Shown piece after piece: positions 10,302-20,512 of a stretch of DNA of 64,000 nt. Location: NCBI GenBank assembly GCA_003116975.1, contig BGKB01000043.1:186001-250000 (forward strand), in the 5' to 3' direction. The position numbers and the translations under genes are program-made. The DNA comes from Aurantiochytrium sp. KH105 (taxonomy: Eukaryota; Sar; Bigyra; Thraustochytrida; Thraustochytriidae). Below the pieces are notes generated by a model. The model worked only from the letters and a program-made list of their open reading frames with translations, did no database searches and had not been told where the DNA came from. Numbering within the stretch: position 1 is the stretch's first letter; each line of letters starts with the position of its first letter.

Positions 10302-11870
10302 ATCGCCGGACTGCTGTCGCTTGCACAACAGGTTGTGTGAGAAGTCACCTAGGGCTCGCAATGCGACGAAGCGAGTCTACCAAGCGAGCCTCGCGCTTGC
10401 GAGCACGTGCACGCCTAAGGCACGTCGCGAGCGAAGCGGGAGACGACGCGCAGCCCTCGTGTAGGCGCGTTCAAGATTTGCACAGCCCACTGGTCGAATC
10501 CTTGGCAGCAGCAGCCGTGCCTCTGCTGAAAAAGAAGGCAAGTTCGAGTTCTATACACTCATATCTTCGGAATGTGCAACGAGGTCTAACCTGACCCATC
10601 ATACTCGATGTCAACCATGCGACAGGGGGGTAGAAAGCACGTTTCGATGGTACTGTCTTAAAGTCTATCCCGGCCCATCCCTACCTCCGCTTCAAAGAAA
10701 CGTGAAAAGAGAAAAAAGAAGGTAGTAATCAGAGGTGTGTAGAGCAAGCGCGAGAGGCAAGGTCGATGTCTAGGGTTTTCGACAGAGGACCAGCTTGATA
10801 AAAGTTGCTGTTGTATCGGAATTCGCACATCCCAGAGCAAAGAACACATGCTCGTCGAGAGATCGATTCGTGCGGTCTTTGATTTCAGACAGCCGTGCAG
10901 AGATGCGTGATCGTGCTACCTAGAGAAAGGGAATTGTCTGTCACTAGAGAAACACCAGTGACGGTCACGAACCAAAAACTTGCGCGGCCTTATGAAGAGG
11001 CTGTTTCGGAATGATATGGGAAGACGAAGTGCAGCCGCAAGATAGACCCAGTGCGCCTCAGCAGCACACACAGTCAGCGAATGCCCGTTTCTATAGTGTG
11101 ATGATCGTTCGACATTCTAGTGCGTGCTAGCCTGAGGCCGAGCGTTTCGTCTTTGGATACGATCGTCTTGTAGGCCAAGGCGGCAAAGTGGGCATTACAA
11201 ATTTATGCATTTTGGTCGCATTTGGGCAATAAAAACTTCATGAGTGGCGAGGGGAAAAAGAGCGAGTAAAAATACTCACCGATGCACATTTCACTGTCTG
11301 GGCCTCAGCTTCCCACTCTCGTAAACTCCAACGTATGCGTCGGACTTTTGCTCGTTGAGAGGAGCAATGGCTTTTGTCCCAGTGGGCGTCAAAACAGCGT
11401 GGAGCTTATAGATTTTTTCTGTTACCGCTTCCTGGAACCAAGGCAAGAGCTCACCCGGCTCTTGGTGTGACAGTGAGTCAAGTCAGCTATCTGCCACTCA
11501 CAGTGGGTGTAGCTAGCCTATAGGCTGACAGAAAAGATACATTATCAGAAGAACGATGCAAGATAAAAAGTACCGTTGAACTTAATGAAAACTACCAACC
11601 ACCTGGTATGCAACGAAACATAAAAAGACACCGTGAAAACGTATCATGGAACCAACGTGGAAATTCGATGGATGCACTTGCTTGGCCGTCTACCGCAGCT
11701 CGTGGTTGCCAAAGAACCTAAAATAAATTGAGTCGTACTCATTTTATTTTATTTCATGTTTTCACGTACAAAAAAGCCTGGCCTGACGCGTGGGACTCAG
11801 CAGCTCTTGGGCAGCAAATCGCTTTCACGGAGAATAAATTCACTTCTGGAATTGTGAGCAGTCGAGAAAG
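10302..11870. other. Divergent intergenic region
   Basis: About 1.57 kb between two divergent starts, the receptor gene (-) and the membrane-protein gene (+), so both promoters should lie here. It is less GC-rich than most gaps. An open frame from 10360 (MRRSESTKR...) is Arg-rich with no recognisable domain, and it begins only 58 bases from the receptor start. An AT-rich patch (TTTTATTTTATTTC) lies near 11740-11757, about 120 bases before the ATG of the + gene. I see no tRNA-like box pair. Confidence 0.4.
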
Positions 11871-13769
11871 ATGCCCAAGTCCACCGTGCAGTCCTCGCGC
11901 GTGAAATCAAGCGTGCTGTCCTCTACTGCCGGATCAACGACCGAATCGGGAGACATTCTAGGGAATCATGGCGCGAGCAAGAAACGCCAAGCGCTTGTCA
12001 CTAAGATCAAGTCAGCAATTCTTGGCTTCGGAAACGCCGGATTCATTATCACGACGTACATGTGTCTGCTTCGAGCGTTCGCATTCCAGGCAGGTTTCTT
12101 GGTGGAGAGCATGAGCACATCGGTCCAAATTGCCTTTACTGATGACCACCTCATCAATACGACCATGCCCAATATCGCTCTCCACGTGTACCGAGACGGT
12201 GGCAGTGCAGGGGGACTTGCCTGGTTTCCGAGCAGCAGTGATGTGAACGTCATCGAGGTGGACTCTGGAATGAGTCACTTTGTTGGGGTGCGTACAAACG
12301 AAAGCATTACCTTTTTGGCGTCGCACGCCTGCGAAGGAAGCACTCTTGGCATCGAGGGTATTCTCGCCTTTGTTTGCAATCTTCTGCCCGATAATTCGAC
12401 GCAAGACTGCAAAGAGGTATGTCTCGGGCTCAGCGATCCTTATATTCATACGGCATCCGATTCGCCTTCGGAAACCTCGTTCGAGATCCAGGAATTCTAC
12501 CGTACAAAGAACAGCGTGGGTTTCGGAACGACATATACGACCGAACATGTGACTGCGATCGAGCATATCGAGGGTTGCATCTACAATCTCGAGCTTGAGC
12601 TTCGCTCTGAACACAGGTCGAATGCACAAACAAAGTACTACGTTCCATGGCAAGATATTGTGACATGGTACTTGATGCTCAACATTTCCCTGAACGTCGC
12701 GGGGAGGCTCATGACATGCCCCGTCCTCTTGAATGGTGTAAAGATCCGTTCTTCTCGTGTTCTCGTCAAAGCTGATCTGGCTGGTGGTCTCTTCACATCT
12801 CCGGGACGCTCATTGTACATGTTCTTGTTCACGGTCATTTGTGGATGCCAAAACTATCTCTTTTTGGACGCGGCACTCTATCCGCATTGGTTTGTATCAC
12901 AGTTTTGGGTCATTGCTGGCGTTGCCTCGACGGCAAGTGTTTCGCTCACGATGCTTCTTTCCAGAACCGACTATCGCCTCTTTGCCACAGGGAGCATGCT
13001 ATTCGCTCTCGCCGCTGTTGCTCGATTGCTTACCATGTCGACGAGTCAGCAGAATGCACAAAGCGAGATTCGTGGCCTCGGCCAGGTTCTCACAATGAAT
13101 TGTGAAATTTGGGAAGAAGGCATTTCGATGCCTCTCCAAGCGTTTGAATGCAACGTTGCCGACGGAATGGGCATGTCGGGATTGGAGATTTTCTACAAAG
13201 TCTTCTTTGAGCCTCTCGTGGTCCTTTTCTTCCTCATCGTAGCGCTCGAGTGTTTTGTCTTCATTTCGAGTACGATCAAAATGACACTGGTCAAATCGAA
13301 AAAGGTCAACCCAAGTGGCTCGCACATGAGCGGCTCCGGGACTTCTACATCATCAAAGAAGTACCGCGTCAGTGCAGGCTCCACGATCCCGGGCGTATCG
13401 GACTACGACAAGACTGTTTTGCTCGGAAATCTCGGCAAGAGTGTGTTCTGTAGGACGTGGGCGAATCCAATCTGGACCATTTTGGGCAAGTTCACTCATG
13501 CGAGCACCTTCATTGAAGACGATCTGGTTCTGTACGGACCCCTTCTTCTCAAAATGAACTTTTTCCCAATTGTAGTCATCGCGGGACTTTTGGTCGGGAA
13601 GAAGAGGCTGGTTGAAATCATCATTTACTTCAAGGCGTACGTTGGCGTCCTCAGCGCCGATTCCAAGCTTCAGTCGCGCAAGGAGAACGGCAAGCAGATT
13701 TCTGAATATGTTGCTGAGTACGACTATGACAACATGCCCACACTCCTCAACGGTGCTCCCTTGCAGTGA
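11871..13769 (+). CDS. Orphan multi-pass membrane protein
   Basis: A 632-residue single-exon protein that I do not recognise. Seen: a Ser/Thr-rich cytosolic-type N-terminus (1-45) ending in KKRQ; a first hydrophobic segment at about 49-76; a large loop (77-258) with NxS/T sites and Cys at about 154, 169, 180, 184 and 236; then hydrophobic segments at about 263-281, 314-334, 344-364, 370-388 and 445-466; and a Ser-rich, Lys-rich cytosolic-type tail, with another weak hydrophobic stretch near 562-572 (FFPIVVIAGLLVG). The topology suggests one large cysteine-bearing extracellular loop followed by a bundle of five helices. The start is the first ATG in frame. Function unknown; no transporter or channel motif is visible. 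Confidence 0.75.
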   Translation: MPKSTVQSSRVKSSVLSSTAGSTTESGDILGNHGASKKRQALVTKIKSAILGFGNAGFIITTYMCLLRAFAFQAGFLVESMSTSVQIAFTDDHLINTTMPNIALHVYRDGGSAGGLAWFPSSSDVNVIEVDSGMSHFVGVRTNESITFLASHACEGSTLGIEGILAFVCNLLPDNSTQDCKEVCLGLSDPYIHTASDSPSETSFEIQEFYRTKNSVGFGTTYTTEHVTAIEHIEGCIYNLELELRSEHRSNAQTKYYVPWQDIVTWYLMLNISLNVAGRLMTCPVLLNGVKIRSSRVLVKADLAGGLFTSPGRSLYMFLFTVICGCQNYLFLDAALYPHWFVSQFWVIAGVASTASVSLTMLLSRTDYRLFATGSMLFALAAVARLLTMSTSQQNAQSEIRGLGQVLTMNCEIWEEGISMPLQAFECNVADGMGMSGLEIFYKVFFEPLVVLFFLIVALECFVFISSTIKMTLVKSKKVNPSGSHMSGSGTSTSSKKYRVSAGSTIPGVSDYDKTVLLGNLGKSVFCRTWANPIWTILGKFTHASTFIEDDLVLYGPLLLKMNFFPIVVIAGLLVGKKRLVEIIIYFKAYVGVLSADSKLQSRKENGKQISEYVAEYDYDNMPTLLNGAPLQ

Positions 13770-14093
13770 GTCCTTCACGCACTGTCACACGAGAATCTTA
13801 TCCTTTCTACCTTGCAAACAGACGGCACGCTAAATATTTTTTATTCTATGGGTTGTGGGGCCGCATCATGAAGCATATTAAAGCTCAAGGCGTGCGATTT
13901 CCCTTTCTGCTTGCGCGGTCACAAACAAACCTTCATGATCCACCGCGAGGAGCATCACTTTCCAAACCGTTTTTGTCACACGAAGAGATTTACGTGACTT
14001 ATTGCAAAGCGCGCAGGTCATGTTAAGGGCGGAAACTTGGCCCCCCTTTCCCCCCTCAACCTTTCAACGACTGCCCATACGAATCGTCCCGTA
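13770..14093. other. Intergenic, convergent 3' ends
   Basis: 324 bases between the stops of the membrane-protein gene (+) and carnitine acetyltransferase (-). It should hold the two 3' UTRs; no repeat or ORF of note. Confidence 0.4.
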
Positions 14094-15917
14094 TCACAAT
14101 TTTGATGACGGGACGCCAGCCAGCGCAGCAATCTCACGAAGCGCTTGATCAACATCGAGAGCGAACTGACGCGAGTCCGTCTCTGAACTTGCATGCTTGG
14201 ACTCAATACAAAGGACCACGTCCTCTTTGCCGGGGATGTAACAAACGCCATAGCCATTCGGCACGCCGCAGCCAAAGAGACCCCCAAATGGTCGCGTCAC
14301 ATAGGAATTGTTCGACGTCGAAAGCACAAAGCTGGTGGTCTGCGCAAAGACAGGGTGCTCAAAGAGAGCCGGGGAAGCGCCCTGGAGTCGCAGACCCAAA
14401 AGATGACGATCGATCCCGCCTCCCTGCTGACCCTGCTGAATGTAAGCAATATGTGCGTCGCACGCCTTGCGCAGTAACTCTCCAGCCTCCGGCTTTCCAC
14501 CGAGAGCAGCCTCAACGAAAGCCTCGCTCGCATTAGAGACCACTCTGCACGTCTCAGTGCGTCCCTTGAAATACTGAACCATGCCGATTGTTTCGTATGT
14601 GGGCGGAGGCAATGGAGATTGTGTCCGATGGCGCCATGCTAGTTGCATTGCCATCTGCACGGCCGCATCAGGGCTCAGGCGGGCTTCCTTCCACACACCG
14701 CGGCCGAGGCCTCGGCACTGATAAACGTGAACGTCCGAGTCGGCAATGGCGATGTCAACCAGCCGCTCTGCCTCGCAAATGTCCGCTGCAAGAGCATCGT
14801 CCACGTGAAACTCCACGTGGTTGAATGAAAGCGCGTTGCCTTGGGAATGGTCGACTCCAGATTCTGCCTCTGCTTCGGCGTAGGGGAGAGCATCGTTGAA
14901 GAACATGCCCAGAGGGACCGGTGCGTCAGCCCAGCTGTGCTCCACATTAATGGAAGGGTTGCCGTCCTCTTTCACCTTGAGCTGGAACGATTTATCAAAC
15001 CATGTCGTGCGGCCGTCTCCTACAAAGGTTGTCTTTGCGCAGTCGGAGTCTGTCTCGTCGATACCATCCTCGAGAGAGATGGCGAACACCGCTGATTCGA
15101 CAACATGAAGAGCGCTGGCATTAACTTCATCACTAGTCATGCGGTTACGGACGCGAGCCCAATCCTTGCGAGGCAGCGCCGTAAGCACAGACACGGGCTG
15201 GGGATCGGGTCCGCGGCTCGTAGCGTCCGCCTTGATTGTGGCAAAGGTTGCGCGCAGATCGTCGAGGGCGACTACCTCGCGGCCCTGCAGAACGGGTACG
15301 GTGTACAGACGACGACCCGCGATGACGACCACGTGTTGAGACTCTTCCTCGGAATACTTGACTTGATGATCTTCCTCGATGCCAGGGATGCGCGTGAGGG
15401 AAAACATGCGAGTGTACTGGTCCATGCACTGGACCTTATCGCCACGGGCCGTCTTTGCCGGATAGCTTCCCTCAAGCAGGGCAACGTGATTGAGCAGCGC
15501 GCCGCGAGTGATGGCAGCCGCGGAGAATGCCTGGTCCCATTGTTTCCGAGCATCCCCAAAGAGGTACCCGGTCACGTTGCTGTTGATGGGGAGCGCCACG
15601 TCCCACTTCATGTACGCATTGGAGGTCCAGAACCTGTCGAGCCAGTTTCGATCTTGCTCAGCAATGTCTTCGAGCTTGCGCTGCGCGGCCATCATGCTCT
15701 CGTCGCTTTTGGCTGCATCCACGAGCGCTTGCACCTCCTCGCGCTCCTTCTTCGTCTGCAAGAATGGCTCGGCGGTTGCCATGAACTTGTCGAGGGTTTC
15801 ATCGAGCTTGCCAAGCGGGAGTGCCGGCAGGCCGCCTTGCTGCGAGTACGTCGTCATGGCGCGGAGCGAGCTCGCGGCGCCGCGCATGCGCGTCTGCGCC
15901 AGCTTTCGCGCGAGCAT
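14094..15917 (-). CDS. CRAT: Carnitine O-acetyltransferase, likely dual-targeted
   Basis: 607 residues, close to the family's usual length. It moves acetyl (short acyl) groups between CoA and carnitine so they can cross organelle membranes. Seen: 'WFDKSFQLKV', then 'NVEHSWADAP' with catalytic His327; 'GRTETCR'; 'IDRHLLGLRLQG', which resembles acetyl- rather than palmitoyl-transferases; 'LSTSNN'; and 'GYGVCYIP'. The last three residues are SKL, the canonical peroxisomal signal PTS1. The first 21 residues (MLARKLAQTRMRGAASSLRAM) are Arg/Ala/Ser-rich with no acid, like a mitochondrial presequence, and a second Met lies at 11 and a third at 21. Dual location through alternative starts, as known for yeast Cat2, is inferred. 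Single exon. Confidence 0.93.
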   Translation of the reverse strand: MLARKLAQTRMRGAASSLRAMTTYSQQGGLPALPLGKLDETLDKFMATAEPFLQTKKEREEVQALVDAAKSDESMMAAQRKLEDIAEQDRNWLDRFWTSNAYMKWDVALPINSNVTGYLFGDARKQWDQAFSAAAITRGALLNHVALLEGSYPAKTARGDKVQCMDQYTRMFSLTRIPGIEEDHQVKYSEEESQHVVVIAGRRLYTVPVLQGREVVALDDLRATFATIKADATSRGPDPQPVSVLTALPRKDWARVRNRMTSDEVNASALHVVESAVFAISLEDGIDETDSDCAKTTFVGDGRTTWFDKSFQLKVKEDGNPSINVEHSWADAPVPLGMFFNDALPYAEAEAESGVDHSQGNALSFNHVEFHVDDALAADICEAERLVDIAIADSDVHVYQCRGLGRGVWKEARLSPDAAVQMAMQLAWRHRTQSPLPPPTYETIGMVQYFKGRTETCRVVSNASEAFVEAALGGKPEAGELLRKACDAHIAYIQQGQQGGGIDRHLLGLRLQGASPALFEHPVFAQTTSFVLSTSNNSYVTRPFGGLFGCGVPNGYGVCYIPGKEDVVLCIESKHASSETDSRQFALDVDQALREIAALAGVPSSKL

Positions 15918-16503
15918 GCTTGGGCTTTTGTCTGGAGGCGGACTATATACCCACGTTGCCTGCGCGAGCGTAAGGGCGGCACGGCGCGCTCAAGATCGGA
16001 CCACGGGTGGGCCCTTATGTCCGGCGTCCAGTGTGGCCCCAGTGACATACATGTTTGCTTGCACACACTTGTGGGAACGCAGGCCAAATAAAAAGTTAGG
16101 GCGTGAACGGTGGCAGAGCAAAAAGCAGAGTAAAGACATGGCAAAGACCAAAGGAACAAGACAACCAGCTCAATCTAAATTGAAATTGAACACAAAGGTG
16201 TCCTCACCAGCCAGGGGAAGCCTTACATGGGGAGGCTCGTCACATATGTGTGCAAAGGAAGGGCTCGGACGAGGAACTTACATTAACAGGGCTCCTCGCA
16301 TAGTCGGCAGACAACAAGAAGAGAAAGAGTCGTGGCGAACGCGAACCTTCAATGTTTTATGATGTACTGAGGCCAATCATGTGCGAATTTCAACACGTGT
16401 ACCGGTGCGTGTGCGCGCGTCATGTCAATAACCTTTCGGAAAGTATCTTGGGGAAGAAGGCATGTCTTTTCTTTCTTTTTTTTGGTCGTCCTATTGCGTC
16501 GTG
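15918..16503. other. Intergenic, tandem minus-strand genes
   Basis: 586 bases between the CRAT start and the MPS1 stop. It should hold the CRAT promoter and MPS1 3' UTR. No repeat array or conserved ORF is seen. Confidence 0.4.
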
Positions 16504-19500
16504 TCATGGGCTTGCTGCGTCGAGATCGTCGGCGCCAAGAAAATCCCACGTCGTTCCAGATCGTACAATGGCCTCAATGGTGTTGTCCTGAGAGGCTAAA
16601 ACCTCGCGTTTCGCTTCGAGCCCCTTTCGCAAGATGGCTGCAAGGTCCCCGCCCGGCTTTTCCGGTGTTGAGCCTTTGGGCCGCATGAAGCGAGCCGAGC
16701 CCGACTCTGCTACTGGTTTGAGCGCGGCACGCCCACTTGCGATGGAAGCCTGTAGACTCGTAGGCAACATCGCGTTTGATGGTGGTCTTGAGGACCGAGC
16801 AGGAGGTGGCGTCGCGTGCGATTCTCGCATCGAGCTTCCCGACCGGGCTGCCGCAGCCGCAGCCGCTGCAGCTGCTGCGGATGCTGCGAATCCAGGGTTT
16901 CGGCGCCCGCTGCGATCCATGGCCCCACCGACTCCACCGGCAGCAGCAGCGGCAGCAGTAGAAAGTCCTGTGTTTTCGTCAAGATCGGCCGTGGACTCTT
17001 CTTTGACCTGGGGCATGTTGGGCGGCGAGCGTGACTTGCGGGGGCCATGATGCAAGTCTGTCGCTCCGCTAGAATCAGCCGAGGGAGCTGCATCAGTAGA
17101 ACCGACCGCGTCCGTCGCAGCCATATCCTGCATGATGCTTCCCACGAGGTTATCTACGATCTGATCAATGCGAGCTGGGTCTGAGGCCCGCACCTGTTCG
17201 ATGCGAGCTGCGTTTTCGCAGACTTGATCCACAATGCGTTGCAGCTTTTGCCGCAAAATATCAGCCTTGCCACTGAGCGCACTTGTCTGCATGGTCACGG
17301 AACCTGCCAAATGCGCGCTTGGATTAAGAAAGGGATGCGCGAGGAGCCCGCGACGGCCCGGCTTATCGACAATCGGCGCACGCTTGGCCGGATCAAAGCG
17401 CAAGCACTGCTTGATGGAGTCCACCATGTCTGGATACGGGTGCTCGAGTTCTGGAAATGGGATCTCGTAATTTGGATCGGAGATGCAGTGGATCTTCTGA
17501 ATCAGCTTGTGATTGTGGAATGGCGTGTACCCGTAAACCAAGAGGTAGAGGATGCAGCCCATGGACCAAATGTCGCTCGCGCGGCCTTGCTTGAGCTTCA
17601 TCCCTGGCGCTCCGATCTTTGGCCGCGATCCAGGCGTGCTGTTAATGTCGATAATAGACTCTGGGCTCATGAAATTGATGGTTCCGACCTGCGTGTCGCG
17701 CATAATGTTGGTGGTATCGTTTGAAATAGCCTTGGCAATGCCGAAGTCAATCAATTTTAGCTTGCCCTTGACAAAGAGAAAGTTCGCTGGCTTCAAATCA
17801 CCGTGCACGATGCGCTCCTCGTGGATTGCGTGGACAGCCTGCAGCATGTTCATCCACACGAGACGAATGAAGTTGACAGAAAGATTACCGACCATACCTG
17901 GCTCTTCGGCACGAGCTTCCTTGCGCTGTTGCTGCAACATTAGATTCAGGTCAACTTCGCCGTGCTCCATCACCACGTAGATGACCTTGCGCGCGTGGTC
18001 AATCTCTGAGTCAATGAGCGTAATGATATGCGGATTTCCACGCAAGCGCTCCAAGAGGGAAATCTCGTTCTTGAAGCTGCTCAGCGCAGACGGTTCGGCG
18101 CGCGTGAGCTTGATCCGCTTCAGTGCATAAATCTGCGGCTCGTCCTCGCCGATTGCAAGAACTTTGAAAACCTTGCTCGTACCACCGCGTCCAATGACCG
18201 CAAGGCGCAGGTACGGTTTGCCGTTCACCATAAAGAGGTTCTTGCTCGAGAACATGGAATCGTGAAAGCCCTGCGCTTCCACTGGCAAGCTCTCACGTCG
18301 AAGGTTTGACGAATGTGCGGCCGCCCCTGCAGACAGAACCCCAGTCGTTGTCGCCGTAAGGTCCTTCATCATCCCGCTTTCGTAGCCTGAGTGGGTCCGC
18401 CGCAAGACAATCGTCGGCTTGTCGGACGAGCTCGACGACCTTGACGGTTTGGGCTTTGAAAGCGGGCCGCCATCTTCAGCAAGTGGCATCGTTTGCGTCG
18501 GTTCATCGTCACCATTGCCAGTCGTACTGCCGTCACCGCTCACGTCCGCGTCTTGGTCTCTGTCCTCAGCAGACCCATGATCTCGTGTCGAAGACGGCAG
18601 ACTCGGCTTCCAATTCTTAATGTAGCTAAGGTCACCAATCCGTCCTGTGAGAGGAGCCCCACTGCTCTTTGCATTTGTGTCGTTAGACGCGGCAGTAGAT
18701 CCTTTGACATCCTCGTGGGCTGTACCGAGTCCATTCGACGAGGGGGCTGTTGCTGCCTGTGAAGAGGCTGCAGACGCGTCCTCTTTGGGAGCATCGTCGC
18801 CGTCGTTGAGGACAACACGCTGAGCGCGTCCGATTTTTGTAAGCTTGGTCTGCGGTTTGCGCAGACCACCCCGCTTGGCCGTAGCGCTGCTCCGCAGACC
18901 CCCCGGCCGCAAGCTCGAACCGCGTCCGAGCACAACCGTCGGTTCTGCAGTCATCCGCGATGAAGAATTCGCCGATGCTGACTTTGTCGCGCCGCCAGAA
19001 GCCAATGAGCTGGCCGATGGCACCGCGACGGCTACGTTGTCTCGAGGTCGAGAGGACGATTCTCCAGTTCGCAACTGGTTTGTCACGTCGCTCGCTTGAA
19101 AAGAGATGGTTTCGTCCGCGTCGGCGGCGGTTTGGTGCTTTGCGATCCATGCCTTGAGTAGTTCTGCTCGCTCGGCGGCGTCAATGACCTTGTTCTTAAT
19201 TGCAAGGTCGATGACTTGCCGCGCGTTTTCAGCAGCTTGGCTTCGAATCTCGAAGCCTGCCCACTGTTCGTAGAACTCCTTGTAGAATCTGGCAATGCCA
19301 AGTGTAGCCATGCGCTCAAAGACGAGACGAGCGCACTTGCTTGTACTTGTTCGCTCAACAAACCTGGCAAGGCCTACCCAGGCGCGGAGTTTCAGGTATG
19401 CAGCTGCATCAAGATCTGCGGTGTCTTGCTCCATTTGTTTGAGCTGCGCCCGCGTGCTTGCCTCGGGGGCCATTTGAACCAGCTGCGCTGCGTCGAAGCG

Positions 19501-19728
19501 ATACCATTCCTCAAAGGCGGCGTCGGGGCTGCCTTTCTGCAGAGCCGCGTCTACGAGGGCTTGCCGCGCCTTGGAAGCGGCCTGGATTTCGATTTGCCTT
19601 TCGTTTTCGAATTTGCTCGGGTCAAAGATGAGCTTGCGACGATCTGCGCTCCGTTTCGAACGCACGCTCGACGCGCCGCCGCTCTTGCCCCCCAGCGGGG
19701 CAAGGTTTTCCTTGTCGGGCACAACCAT
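16504..19728 (-). CDS. MPS1: Spindle checkpoint dual-specificity kinase MPS1/TTK
   Basis: 1074 residues, one exon, ATG start. Residues about 55-200 resemble the TPR/Mad3-Bub1-like N-terminal domain (FEEWYRFDAAQLVQ, LRAWVGLARFVE, YEQWAGFE). The kinase domain spans about 505-803: glycine loop IGRGGTSKVFKV, ATP Lys in YALKRIK, HGDLKPANFL (the HGD, rather than HRD, is typical of Mps1), DFGIAKAI, activation loop VGTINFMSPE, and SDIWSMGCILYLLVYG. The C-terminal tail has a poly-Ala run (16846-16890). Known: Mps1 sits at unattached kinetochores, starts the spindle assembly checkpoint and is needed for spindle-pole duplication in some fungi. The linker (200-500) is Ser/Lys-rich and probably disordered. 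A candidate kinetochore partner (SKA3-like) lies at 46.1-47.2 kb. Confidence 0.93.
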   Translation of the reverse strand: MVVPDKENLAPLGGKSGGASSVRSKRSADRRKLIFDPSKFENERQIEIQAASKARQALVDAALQKGSPDAAFEEWYRFDAAQLVQMAPEASTRAQLKQMEQDTADLDAAAYLKLRAWVGLARFVERTSTSKCARLVFERMATLGIARFYKEFYEQWAGFEIRSQAAENARQVIDLAIKNKVIDAAERAELLKAWIAKHQTAADADETISFQASDVTNQLRTGESSSRPRDNVAVAVPSASSLASGGATKSASANSSSRMTAEPTVVLGRGSSLRPGGLRSSATAKRGGLRKPQTKLTKIGRAQRVVLNDGDDAPKEDASAASSQAATAPSSNGLGTAHEDVKGSTAASNDTNAKSSGAPLTGRIGDLSYIKNWKPSLPSSTRDHGSAEDRDQDADVSGDGSTTGNGDDEPTQTMPLAEDGGPLSKPKPSRSSSSSDKPTIVLRRTHSGYESGMMKDLTATTTGVLSAGAAAHSSNLRRESLPVEAQGFHDSMFSSKNLFMVNGKPYLRLAVIGRGGTSKVFKVLAIGEDEPQIYALKRIKLTRAEPSALSSFKNEISLLERLRGNPHIITLIDSEIDHARKVIYVVMEHGEVDLNLMLQQQRKEARAEEPGMVGNLSVNFIRLVWMNMLQAVHAIHEERIVHGDLKPANFLFVKGKLKLIDFGIAKAISNDTTNIMRDTQVGTINFMSPESIIDINSTPGSRPKIGAPGMKLKQGRASDIWSMGCILYLLVYGYTPFHNHKLIQKIHCISDPNYEIPFPELEHPYPDMVDSIKQCLRFDPAKRAPIVDKPGRRGLLAHPFLNPSAHLAGSVTMQTSALSGKADILRQKLQRIVDQVCENAARIEQVRASDPARIDQIVDNLVGSIMQDMAATDAVGSTDAAPSADSSGATDLHHGPRKSRSPPNMPQVKEESTADLDENTGLSTAAAAAAGGVGGAMDRSGRRNPGFAASAAAAAAAAAAARSGSSMRESHATPPPARSSRPPSNAMLPTSLQASIASGRAALKPVAESGSARFMRPKGSTPEKPGGDLAAILRKGLEAKREVLASQDNTIEAIVRSGTTWDFLGADDLDAASP

Positions 19729-20512
19729 GGAGGCCGAGCAAGCGAGAGCAAGCGAAAGAAAGCCCCAGACGTTGGTCGCCGGGCGCCTCGTTCGAGAGAC
19801 CCTTCCTTGCTCGTCTCACGCGGCGCGACGCAGCGCGGGAATTGCGTCGCCTCGCGCAGCCCTCTCCACCCTCGGCGTCGCCCGGGCTTTCCTGTCCGTG
19901 CCAGGCCAGCGGGTCCTCGCTGCTCAGGTGGGTCTGCAAGTGCCGCCGCTGCCGTCTGTTGCGCGCTCTCGAGTCCGGAGATGGCGAAATGTGGAAAACC
20001 GCCGCGACCCACCTTTTCAAGTTGTTCGCCCTTAGTTGTCTTCTTCGAGTTTTTCCTCGCTCGCGCGCACGCACTGGCAGGCACGCACTCAGTGGCGCGC
20101 ACGCGAACGGACCCGTGCCGCGCCCCGTCGACTGCAGCGAGGGCAGGCCCTGCGCGAGTTCTCTGGACCTGCTGCACAAGCGCCTTGTGCCGCGCCGCCG
20201 CGCGGAGGTCGCAAGGCGCAAGTTGGAGTTCTGCAAATTGCTCTGTTATTTGCCGGTGGTGCTCGAGACCCTCTCGTTCAAACTTCCATCGCAAGAGACA
20301 GCAGGTAGGCCTAACAACGATTACAAACCAAGGGAGCGAGAGCATTCTGATGCCCGCGTGGACGTGATGAACACACGTCGCGGAAGTGGGAAGGGAAGAA
20401 GTAGGTCTAGGCCTCGGCCAGAAGATGTGAAACGAAGAGCCATTGCGTTCGTGTCGTCAGAACGTCGAGAGAAAGGTGACAATGATTAGAATGCAGCAGT
20501 GACAGGAATGAA
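19729..20512. other. Intergenic, MPS1 upstream region
   Basis: 784 bases, very GC-rich, between the MPS1 start and the stop of the BART-domain gene (both minus). Overlapping frames on both strands around 20150-20310 look faintly coding-like, but no domain or consistent splice pair was found. Confidence 0.35.

Noticed and set aside
10238..10594. 118-aa plus-strand frame beside the receptor's first exon
   Set aside because: It overlaps the first exon on the other strand; the possible inner start at 10360 gives an Arg-rich peptide with no domain.
19842..20489. Open frames on both strands upstream of MPS1, helical-looking near 20150-20310
   Set aside because: Both strands look equally coding-like because of GC-rich composition; no homology recognised.
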